Source: Sergeia podlipaevii
Lineage: Eukaryota; Euglenozoa; Kinetoplastea; Trypanosomatida; Trypanosomatidae
DNA: 64,000 nucleotides
Direction: 5' to 3'
Assembly: GCA_030849805.1 (NCBI GenBank)
Contig: JASANZ010002214.1
Coordinates: 1 to 64,000 of the forward strand
Shown: piece by piece, positions 1-7,438 of the stretch
Numbering within the stretch: the first letter of the stretch is position 1
How the letters are laid out: every line of letters starts with the position of its first letter
The notes under the pieces: model-generated
Told to the model about the DNA's origin: nothing
What the model saw: the letters and a program-made list of their open reading frames with translations, nothing else
Database searches by the model: none
Program-made: the position numbers and the translations under genes

Positions 1-78
1 CTATACTACCGAGAACTCAAACTGCCAGGGAGCCAATTGGCCTAGGAGTTCACACTTTCTATTACTGCAGGATGAACG
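1..78. repeat. Left arm of 78-bp inverted repeat
   Basis: This is the reverse complement of 860-937 with one mismatch that I could find, by direct base comparison. Its first 15 bases are the reverse complement of the first 15 nt of the tRNA-Asp gene at 923-994. The window begins inside the repeat, so the arm may continue into a second, oppositely oriented tRNA-Asp gene just outside the window. The similarity stops abruptly at the inner edge. Confidence 0.9.
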
Positions 79-746
79 TTGAAAATTGAAAACCGTCTTA
101 ATTGTCGCCTCTTTGTCCACACACTTTGTCAGTCAAATAACTATATAACCTTCACTTATCACTCGGTAAGCTGAAAGAAGCCGTACTTTTTGTCTTGTCA
201 AGTGAAATGCACTTTTGCAACAGGAATGAAAAACAATAAAGTTTACAAAGCCACATAAATAAGAGCACCGATTTCAATACTGGTAGGGACAGAAAATGGA
301 AAACCTTTTGTTTGGAAAATTGGGAAATTATTGATTCTATCAGAAGCCCTATGTAGCTCACACAAAGAAGATATATTTGGGTCGTTTCAGATCTGTAGAA
401 TGCTAACCTCTAACGCAGCACAATTTTCTTTATACGAGTTCAAAGAAAAAATGGGATAACATTGGAGAAAGAAGACGCACTTTCGGTGTTGGAATGTAGG
501 GTCCAAACATCCAGGAACCTAGAAGCCTCTACAATACGTTGTTCATAATACGATCATTCATTATTGTCCACCTTAGAAACTTGTTACTAAATGCAAGTAA
601 ACCTCGGACCCTCTCTACCCCTACTGAACCAGCGGTCGCTATCAAGGCGAACCTGGGAGTGGAGTGGGTGGATTTGAAAAAGCTGAAAGCCAAGCATTTC
701 TACGAATCTTCGTAGAGACAAAAAGGGGGATTCAAAGAAATGAATC
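79..746. other. Region between inverted-repeat arms, no protein gene
   Basis: I see no credible coding region. The sequence is non-repetitive and of mixed composition. It contains a perfect 7-bp hairpin around 700-717 and a T5 run at 187-191. If the left repeat arm belongs to a second tRNA-Asp, a divergent plus-strand Pol III transcript could start near 105-110 and end at that T run, but its sequence does not resemble an RNA I recognise. Confidence 0.5.
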
Positions 747-756
747 AAAAAAAAAA
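747..756 (-). terminator. Pol III T10 terminator of the candidate small RNA
   Basis: Ten A residues on the plus strand read as T10 on the minus strand, immediately after the structured stretch at 757-830. Confidence 0.5.
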
Positions 757-830
757 TCTACAATACACAGCTAATTAGAAAGTAGCCTGTGTGCAATCCA
801 TACCGGTGATAAAGTCCCTCCACACAGAAC
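757..830 (-). ncRNA. Candidate Pol III small nuclear RNA (U5-like)
   Basis: Read on the minus strand from about 830, this is a roughly 74-nt stretch ending directly at a T10 run (747-756), a Pol III terminator. A perfect 7-bp stem (821-827 with 787-793) encloses an asymmetric internal loop and a small hairpin (GG/CC) whose loop contains CUUUAUC. A CUUUCUAAUU stretch follows and could serve as an Sm-like site. The putative 5' end lies about 92 bp from the divergent tRNA-Asp gene. In trypanosomatids U2, U3, U6, 7SL and other small RNAs are transcribed by Pol III from the boxes of a divergent tRNA gene or tRNA-like element about 100 bp away. The U5 suggestion rests on the short length, the single stem with internal loop, and partial likeness of the loop to canonical GCCUUUUAC. 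It is an inference, not a match I could run. Confidence 0.45.
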
Positions 831-859
831 CATGTTTCTTCTTTTTGCCTCTTTATCAG

Positions 860-937
860 CGTTCATCCTGCAGTAATAGAAAGTGTGAACTCCTGGGCCA
901 ATTGGCTCCCTGGCAGTTTGAGTTCTCGGTAGTATAG
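860..937. repeat. Right arm of 78-bp inverted repeat
   Basis: This is the inverted partner of 1-78. The arm covers the spacer upstream of tRNA-Asp and the first 15 nt of the tRNA itself, so it includes part of the internal A box and most of the interval to the candidate small RNA. Confidence 0.9.
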
Positions 938-994
938 TGGTTAGTATACCCGCCTGTCACGCGGGTGACCCGGGTTCAATTCCCGGCCGGGAAG
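923..994 (+). tRNA. tRNA-Asp (GTC)
   Basis: This 72-nt cloverleaf has a fully paired acceptor (TTCTCGG with CCGGGAA, one G-T pair), a five-pair anticodon stem CCCGC/GCGGG with anticodon GTC at 956-958, and a T arm CCGGG-TTCAATT-CCCGG. The discriminator is G994. T6 at 995-1000 is the Pol III terminator. It converges on the tRNA-Met gene and diverges from the candidate small RNA at 757-830, whose transcription its A and B boxes may drive. Confidence 0.97.
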
Positions 995-1000
995 TTTTTT
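995..1000 (+). terminator. Pol III T6 terminator of tRNA-Asp
   Basis: Six consecutive T residues follow directly after the tRNA-Asp discriminator base. Confidence 0.85.
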
Positions 1001-1024
1001 CATTTTGTCCAAAAATGTAGGCAG

Positions 1025-1033
1025 AAAAAAAAA
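1025..1033 (-). terminator. Pol III T9 terminator of tRNA-Met
   Basis: Nine A residues on the plus strand give T9 just downstream of the tRNA-Met 3' end on the minus strand. Confidence 0.85.
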
Positions 1034-1037
1034 GGTA

Positions 1038-1110
1038 TGCGACCGGTGAGGCTCGAACTCACGACCTTGGGATTATGAAACCCACGCGCTGCCGACTGCG
1101 CCACGCTCGC
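1038..1110 (-). tRNA. tRNA-Met (CAT), elongator type
   Basis: On the minus strand a cloverleaf begins GCGAGCG and ends CGGTCGC plus A. The D arm is GCGC/GCGC, the anticodon loop TTCATAA carries CAT (plus-strand 1075-1077), and the T arm is GTGAG-TTCGAGC-CTCAC. The TTC in the T loop and the U31-U39 opposition are as in eukaryotic elongator tRNA-Met. One acceptor pair is a G-G mismatch (position 5 with 68). T9 follows on the minus strand (1025-1033). Confidence 0.95.
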
Positions 1111-2041
1111 ATTCACGATGAACGCAATATTCGCTGCCGCTGCGGGGGGGGGCGGTGCTTTCGTGCGCGTTTGGCCAATTTGTTTTGCAATCTCTGAGCG
1201 CTATCTGCCTACCCTTTTGCTACTGGGTTCAAGCACGGGAGACACGAAACGCTCATTCGTCAGTTCAACACTTCATGATGCAGAAATGCACAATCGAAAT
1301 ACATGTGAGGGGAGCAAGGCCGTATTTTTTTTTTTCTTTTTCGTTCTTCGGGAAGGATGTTTGTGGAAACAGCAACAATGTGCACACCGTCTTATATGCC
1401 AGAATAGACGCGCCTTCCCTTCTCTTCTTCTATCCGTGTGACTTATATCTGTGCGCAGGTGTCTGGACAAGAGAGGGGAAAAAAGAAAAGGAAGAGAATG
1501 AAAAGATACAAAATATATGAGTCAGAAGAAAAAGCAAGGAGGTAGAGATGAGAGAAACTTAGTCTCGTTTCCTTTCAGTATTATGAAGTCGGGTGCCTGC
1601 GCCCTTTAATGTTTTCGTGTTGAACTCGCTCCTCCATCCCCTCACATGCGCTAAGTTCATGGAAACGAATCTTTGAACGTTCTTTTTTTTTTGTTGTTGT
1701 TGTTGTTGCACTTTTTTGTATGTGCTTCAAAAGCTTTAGTTCGTATGGAGTCATAGATGTATGAAAAGTGCTTCCCACAGGTTAGAAAGGGGAGGGTTCG
1801 CGATGATATATATAGCGAGTTTCTCTCACAGAAACGCATACACAAACACTCACCTTATCATTTTCTTTTTTTTTTTCTTTGCACATGCCTCTACGAATAA
1901 AAGTCAGCATTTATATACGTACGCACAGATGCACATATCGTACGCACAGATACACATATCGCACACACAAGCACACAAAGGAATATGTATATATATAGAG
2001 AGAGAGGAAGAGATTATATTGTCTCGCACGCTGCAATGTAT
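1111..2041. other. Intergenic region between tRNA-Met and the last protein gene
   Basis: No supported gene. It probably holds the 3' UTR of the gene at 2042-3748 and the end of the polycistronic unit. It contains poly-T runs, a GTT/AAC microsatellite near 1690-1708 and a short tandem repeat at 1919-1960. Reading frames here are low-complexity and unsupported. Confidence 0.6.
1919..1960. repeat. Two tandem copies of a 21-bp unit
   Basis: Positions 1919-1939 and 1940-1960 are the same 21-bp unit (GTACGCACAGAT, then G or A, then CACATATC) differing at one base. A partial, degraded third copy follows. Confidence 0.9.
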
Positions 2042-3748
2042 TCAGTCAAGGAAGGATTCCCAGTCAATGGCGTCAGGGCTCAATTGTCTTGCCATGGGGT
2101 GCGCCGCGGGTCTGCGTTCTGCTGGCCGCGGCCCCTTGGGCAGTGTGGGCACTACTATTGTCCTCTTCTGCTCTGGTACTTGAAGCGCGATGGGTGCCCC
2201 GTGGCTCGCAGTTGTGATCGTCACCTGCACCTGCCCCTCTCGGCCTCCCAGGCCTTCTCTTCTCTCAGCTGGCGTTGCCAGCATTGGCTCAAACTCGCTC
2301 GTCGACGATCCCGTGTGTGTTGTATAGCCAGACATGCGCACTTCACTGAAGTCCCCTCCGCTGGTGCCGTCACGCGTGAGCATTGGGGTCGCGACAAAGT
2401 TCGGCACATGACTCAGTTGCATCCGACGCCACTGCTCCAACTCCGTTGAGGTGTAGAAGAGTTCGTTAAGTCGAATCACCTCTACCTCAGGCACATCACT
2501 GTCGTCGCTCCCTGCGACATCGTCATCGGAGTTGTCGTCCTCGTCATTATGAGGCTGCACACGGCGTAGAAAGATCTTGCCTGTCTCTGCGCCATCGTCG
2601 TTGTCGTCACCTCCAAATTCGGAATCAGTCTCGACCTCGATGTTATCGTCCTTGTCTTGTCTATTTTCGTTGCTGCGAATGTTGTTGTGGCTTGCCTTTG
2701 CGATGGCACCGGCGTTCTTGCCTATAGAGCGCTTATTCTTGCTGTGGGAGACAACCGCGCTACGAGTTTCTGTGCTGTGCAGCGGCTCCGCGCCGCCACT
2801 GTTTACAAGCTTCACAGGGCTGGTTGTCGTCGAGTTGGTACTGTGCCTACGGGGCTTCTGTTGTGGTTGCTGCTGCTTGCTAGGCGATGGTTTTGTTGGG
2901 GCCAGAATGTTGCGGCGCTTGTTTCTCTGAGCATCCTCCACTAGCTCCACACTCACCCACTTTCCAGTGACACCAGGCTTCGTTGCCGACGTGCCTGTCA
3001 CCACGACGTCACTGTAGTTGCTCACAGATGACCCCACTCTGCCTACGCCATTGCCGGTGGTGCTGCTGCTGCCCAGCTTAAAGGAACAGAAAACCTGCGG
3101 CCCGTAGCCGCTGCCACGTAACTCACCCTCATCGCTGCTATCATTTTTTGAGGTTTCTTCATTTTCGCTGTCTTCGCCTTCCCCTTGCGCAGAGGTGAAG
3201 GTGGAGGAAGCGTTGCCTGCACTCGTGGGATGCACATGGGCAAACTCGTCGCTGTCGAAGTCGCGTTCGCTGCCGCCGCTGCTGCATGAGCGATGACGGC
3301 CCGAGGATGCGTTGGATGTACCTTCACCGGGCCCCACCCTGCGATGGAGGGACTGCTCATGCAGTACCATTACTGGGACCTGCAGGCGTGCAGGCTTCTT
3401 GCTACTGTTCACGCTGTCGCCGTCATTTGAGTTGGACAGCACTGCGTTGCACTCATACCTCCTGCGGAGATCATCTAGTGAGGGCGGCGGAGAGCTCAAG
3501 TTCATGAAACGTCGCACAAGGTGGTTGGGTTGTGGGTGTTGCTGCGACCGCAAGCGCTGAGCACTCAACGGACTTACACAGCAGTCCCCACAGGTTGTCT
3601 GCTGCAGCACTGAGGATCGGCTCTGCGTCGTGCTGAACTTCGCATTTGAAGCATCGTCCCCGCCGTTTGTGCTGCCGTTGGTGATGGTTGTCTTGTGCTC
3701 AACATCTGATCTGCGGCGCTTGAAAATGGAAGGGAAAAATGGAGGCAT
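2042..3748 (-). CDS. Hypothetical acidic, disordered protein
   Basis: I do not recognise this 568-residue protein. Most of it is Ser/Asn/Asp/Glu-rich and looks disordered, with a basic N-terminus (KRRR at 10-13), a Gln-rich patch near 291-297 and dense acidic clusters around 378-418 (DDNDDG, NDEDDNSDDD). The only segments with folded or conserved character are about 213-275 (GSGYGPQVFCSFKLG and GVTGKWVSVELVED), 420-456 (VEVIRLNELFYTS, ELEQWRRMQLSHVPNF) and the C-terminus SPDAIDWESFLD, which suggests short binding motifs. The ATG at 3746-3748 opens the frame. It is the last protein gene of the minus-strand unit, before the tRNA island. A nuclear or scaffolding role would be a guess from composition. 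Confidence 0.85.
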   Translation of the reverse strand: MPPFFPSIFKRRRSDVEHKTTITNGSTNGGDDASNAKFSTTQSRSSVLQQTTCGDCCVSPLSAQRLRSQQHPQPNHLVRRFMNLSSPPPSLDDLRRRYECNAVLSNSNDGDSVNSSKKPARLQVPVMVLHEQSLHRRVGPGEGTSNASSGRHRSCSSGGSERDFDSDEFAHVHPTSAGNASSTFTSAQGEGEDSENEETSKNDSSDEGELRGSGYGPQVFCSFKLGSSSTTGNGVGRVGSSVSNYSDVVVTGTSATKPGVTGKWVSVELVEDAQRNKRRNILAPTKPSPSKQQQPQQKPRRHSTNSTTTSPVKLVNSGGAEPLHSTETRSAVVSHSKNKRSIGKNAGAIAKASHNNIRSNENRQDKDDNIEVETDSEFGGDDNDDGAETGKIFLRRVQPHNDEDDNSDDDVAGSDDSDVPEVEVIRLNELFYTSTELEQWRRMQLSHVPNFVATPMLTRDGTSGGDFSEVRMSGYTTHTGSSTSEFEPMLATPAERREGLGGREGQVQVTITTASHGAPIALQVPEQKRTIVVPTLPKGPRPAERRPAAHPMARQLSPDAIDWESFLD

Positions 3749-5090
3749 ATATAATTATAATATCGTCCCCTTTTCGTTTCTCCTTCACAATGTGGTAGAG
3801 ATGTGTAGAGATGGTTTGGAACCAGGTGTATGTATGTGTGTATGGGGAGGGGGGATATGTGACTGTGTGAGTCAAGGCATATATTTCCCCCACCCTTTAA
3901 AAAAAAAAAAACCGTTTGCAGTGACACTGATATTGGTCGTCGGCAAAAGCTCTCAACTTTTTGCTTCTCCTTCTCCCTCTTTTTATAGCACACACACAAA
4001 AAGTTAAAAGTGTGTATAGTTATTGTACAGCAGTAGTGCCAACAATAAATAAAATATATATATATCCCCAGTTGTTAATACAACACAGCAGTATTTCGAG
4101 AGGAAGTGGGATGGGGAGAGAAGAGACAAGAAGCGTAGAGGTAAGGTAGCAGCGCAACAAAAAAAAAAAAGCAACTACAGCCTCAAACCAATATTTGATG
4201 TAAAAGAGAGAAAGGAACGTACAAAAAATATACTAAATATAATAATAATAATAATAATAAACGCGAGCCCCTCTTTCTACAGTCGTTTAGAAAAAAGTGA
4301 TTTTGTGAAAAGGCAAAAAAAAAAAAAAAAAATAATAATAATAGTAAGGATGAAAGAAGCGATATATTAATAATAATGCAGACCTTTGTTACTGCAGATA
4401 TATATACATATACATATATTTTAAAAAGNAAAAGTGATTTTGTGAAAAGGCGAAAAAAAAAAAAATAATAATAATAGTAAGGATGAAAGAAGCGATATAT
4501 TAATAATAATGCAGACCTTTGTTACTGCAGATATATATACATATACATATATTTTAAAAAGTGTAGACAAAGAAAAGAAACGCAAGCACAAAACGATTGC
4601 TATCTCTTCTCAATCAGTGGTGGCAATAACCTATATATACGGAGAGAGGAGAGACAAAAAGATACACAATGGGAGAACAACAACAAAAAAAAAAAAGCGA
4701 AGGCAACGATCAGAACTCTAATATACTACTACACTTTCCTTCGATGCTTAAGGGAAAATATGTATAAAAAACATGAAAAAAAATAGATGTGTAATGAATG
4801 CATTTTTCTTTGTTCTTAGATGAAACAAATTGAAGAGAATTTCTTGCTGTCTCGCGTTTGAGAAGCACTGCACCTCTCACTACATGTTGGATCATACATA
4901 TTTTTTTTTGTTCAATGTGCCTGTATTGGTTTGATGTAAAGAGAGCAAGTAAAAAAAAAAGAAAGCAAAAACATAGTTAATAATAACGACTGGAGTTTAT
5001 AACAGAGAAAACAAACAAAAGTGAAACAAAATGCAATCTCTGTTCCAGTAGAAATATGTAGATCAAGAGAGAGAAAAGCATATGACGTGC
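3749..5090. other. Intergenic region with microsatellites and an assembly N
   Basis: No gene seen. The sequence is AT-rich with A-runs, (ATA)n and (TA)n tracts. It contains a direct duplication of about 132-136 bp interrupted by a single N (4293-4561). It should hold the 3' UTR of the PUB-domain gene and the trans-splicing signals of the 2042-3748 gene. Confidence 0.7.
4293..4561. repeat. Near-identical direct duplication joined by one N
   Basis: Copy 1 is 4293-4428 and copy 2 is 4430-4561. Both run from AAAAGTGATTTTGTGAAAAGG through a poly-A/ATA tract to ATTTTAAAAAG. They differ mainly in poly-A length and one G/A. The only ambiguous base I noticed (N at 4429) sits exactly at the join, as expected of two overlapping contig ends placed side by side. 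Confidence 0.9.
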
Positions 5091-6776
5091 TCAGTCACGC
5101 TTCTTTCCCATCAACATCGCGAGTGCTTGAGCAACTGGAATGCGTGTGCCACCTCGAGTAGAGGCTCCATCACGCCCCCCTTCATCTTCTTGGGAAGAAG
5201 AAGAGTCCGAGTCCGATGGCGACGAAGAATCCCCAGGCACGTTCCCGCGCCTTCGCCGCTTTACGTGCGCTAGTTGCTGCGCCAGCTGCTCCTCGCGCGC
5301 ACGGTCGGCTTCGTGGGTAGAGCGCCGTCCCTCACGTCGCCGCTCCACCTTCATCGCCTGCACCGCTTCCCTCCGAGCCTCTTCCGAGCGTGCGGTGCGC
5401 GTGGCTGTGACAGAGGCCGCGGCTTCTTTGGCCAGCTCGCACCCGCGTGTCATGCCTGGCACGAAAAGCCCACCTTCTCCCTGAGAAGATGCCGAGCGCA
5501 GGGGAAACTCAATCCACATCACATCGCTATTGTTGTCAGTACCGATGAGGCGGCAACCAGCACCTGCCAAGAGCAGCTCAAGACCTCCCTTTTGCCTGAC
5601 AACACAGTCAAACACGACGGGGTGGTGCAGGCAGAGCCTCACAGGGGCAGCGTTGACTTCCTCGGCTGCTTCCTCCTCTACCTCCTGTTCTTCGAGACTG
5701 CTGCTGCCGCCCTTGAGCTGACCCTCAGCCACAATCTCCAGCAGACTCGCAAGCGTGTCAGCGTGCTTACAAGACGAACGAAGCCCATCGCCTGCTTCGT
5801 CACGTGTAAACAGTTGCACAAGAAGATCGAGCAGCCCCTGCGCGCCTCCCGCCGCGGCAGCCTCCGTTGCTTTCTCCGAACGGATGGCCAGCACAACACT
5901 CAACCCTGATCGCTGAGCCCGCAGGCGGTACGCATCCCTGTTGCGGTAGCAGCTGCGTAGGAAGTTGATTGCCGCTAGTATGTCTTGCAGCCGTGCTTCC
6001 TGCACTGCGTCCAAAGATAGAGGAGAAGGCGCCACAGGCGGTAGTAGCACGTAGGCAGGATCGCCCTTCTCCCCTTCACCACTACCGCTACCACCCTCCT
6101 CGGCCACCTGCAGCACAAAGCCTGCGTATTTCAAAAGCCCAACCACGCCAGGCACAGAAAACAACTCCGCAGACAGCTTAGCGTTGCGCTGGCGCAGACG
6201 TCGGTACTTGAGTTCTGCTGGATGATTCAAAACGTTCTGCACGATGCGATCCAGGTGCGACAGCGCTGCAACGCGGGAGTCAAGATGCTTAGAGGAGGAG
6301 GAGACAGCAGAAGAGAAAGGCACAGCGCTGCTGCTGCTATCAGTGGCAGATTCCTCAAGAAAGGGGGCAAGGGGAACACTAGGGAAGCGCAGCTGAGCCT
6401 CCTCAAGCTCTGGAGGCACCAGCAAGACATCAATGCGAGCATTTAGCGCGCTAACGGTCTTCCGCTGCTGCGTCTTTATTTGATCCTTTCCTTCTTTCTC
6501 TTCTCTCTCCTGCTGTGCGGCGGCAGTTGCAGTCGTCGTGGTCGCCAGAGTAGCAACACTGCCTGCACACAATGGCGTAATGTTGCCTTCGCCGCCACCG
6601 CCGCTGCTGTTGCTGCTGTTAGCAGCGTTGTCTTGCTCCTGGGCAGGCGAGGGTGATGGTGCGCCAGTAAAGCGAGCAATAGTAGACGTCTTGGCCAGCG
6701 CATACTCCGACTCTGTGAGGGCACCCATCTTGTGCAGCTCAAACAGCTTGCCTAGCTCATCTGCCAAGGAGGTCAT
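5091..6776 (-). CDS. PUB-domain protein with N-terminal SHOCT-like motif
   Basis: The protein has 561 residues from the ATG at 6774-6776. An in-frame ATG 17 codons upstream precedes a hydrophobic stretch encoded by AT-rich leader-like sequence, so the inner start is preferred. Residues 4-30 (LADELGKLFELHKMGALTES) resemble the short SHOCT motif, usually C-terminal in bacterial proteins. Residues about 170-250 match the PUB domain: KYRRLRQRNAKL, then SVPGVVGLLKYAGF and YVLLPP. PUB domains bind the C-terminal tail of the p97/VCP (Cdc48) ATPase. A second, weaker PUB-like stretch lies at 380-426 (HHPVVFDCVVRQKGGLELLL to WIEFPL). The C-terminal part is a basic/acidic helix (450-510), a Ser/Asp-rich linker and a terminal motif IPVAQALAMLMGKK. 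By inference it is a p97 adaptor in ubiquitin-dependent protein handling. Confidence 0.8.
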   Translation of the reverse strand: MTSLADELGKLFELHKMGALTESEYALAKTSTIARFTGAPSPSPAQEQDNAANSSNSSGGGGEGNITPLCAGSVATLATTTTATAAAQQEREEKEGKDQIKTQQRKTVSALNARIDVLLVPPELEEAQLRFPSVPLAPFLEESATDSSSSAVPFSSAVSSSSKHLDSRVAALSHLDRIVQNVLNHPAELKYRRLRQRNAKLSAELFSVPGVVGLLKYAGFVLQVAEEGGSGSGEGEKGDPAYVLLPPVAPSPLSLDAVQEARLQDILAAINFLRSCYRNRDAYRLRAQRSGLSVVLAIRSEKATEAAAAGGAQGLLDLLVQLFTRDEAGDGLRSSCKHADTLASLLEIVAEGQLKGGSSSLEEQEVEEEAAEEVNAAPVRLCLHHPVVFDCVVRQKGGLELLLAGAGCRLIGTDNNSDVMWIEFPLRSASSQGEGGLFVPGMTRGCELAKEAAASVTATRTARSEEARREAVQAMKVERRREGRRSTHEADRAREEQLAQQLAHVKRRRRGNVPGDSSSPSDSDSSSSQEDEGGRDGASTRGGTRIPVAQALAMLMGKKRD

Positions 6777-7143
6777 AATAATAGAAATAGTAGTAAAAAT
6801 ATATAGTGTATGTTTTGTAATGTGCACTCCTTTCTATATACGTGAGAAATGAATTGCCAAAAAAAAAAAAAAAATGAAGACAACAGAGAAAAGGCACAGA
6901 TAGTGTCAAGTAATATAGATTTATATTTATTTGGGAGATATAAGCATGCGTTTCCCTTTCTCTCTCTCTCTATTTTCTCACGAATGCTCCATGCTTCTCA
7001 TTATTAACCCTTCTGAATACTGCCATATTTTTCTTCTTCTTCTTTTGACGTATTGTGTATGTTCTTCTAAATATTTATCTCAATTTCTCCTTATCTAAAC
7101 AAACAAACAACAACAACAAAAAAAAAACGATGCCTCATTCTTT

Positions 7144-7176
<33 letters not shown>

Positions 7177-7340
7177 TTGTATCCCATGTTCCCCTGCGTG
7201 TTCACAGAATGAGAAAAACAAGCATAATACAAGACACAAAGGTGAACGAAACTGATTTACCTCCATGCCTTGATATGATGAGCCGCCCCCACTCCCAATG
7301 AGAAAGCTGCGCAATCATCAGCTGCTCTCTATTCTTGAGC
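6777..7340. other. Intergenic region, with a coding-like stretch at its right end
   Basis: From 6777 to about 7200 the sequence is AT-rich with A/T runs, (CTT)n, (TA)n and a (GT)n tract near 7158-7175. From about 7256 to 7340 it is balanced in composition and open in a frame different from the neighbouring AAA gene (see 7202-7438). Confidence 0.6.
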
Positions 7341-7438
7341 TCAAGAGCTCCTTCGGCCATTGGAAGCCCCAGAGCCCGACGCAGACGACGAGCGTGGGCT
7401 TCGCGATCCACCAGAATCACGATGGGCATCATCGGCTG
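7202..7438 (-). other. Probable true C-terminal reading of the AAA/bromodomain gene
   Basis: A second minus-strand frame is open from just after the TGA at 7439-7441 to 7202. It reads DREAHARRLRRALGLPM, then ELKNREQLMIAQLSHWEWGR, ending near RHGGK before low-complexity sequence. This is mixed, helix-like, non-repetitive protein with mostly G/C third positions. The annotated frame over the same bases gives only a Ser/Gly/Arg tail and stops at 7341. A one-base indel in 7344-7438, in the genome or the assembly, would fuse the two. Confidence 0.4.

Noticed and set aside
1200..1260. GGGTTCAAGCACGGG considered as a tRNA T arm
   Set aside because: No acceptor, D or anticodon arms can be formed around it.
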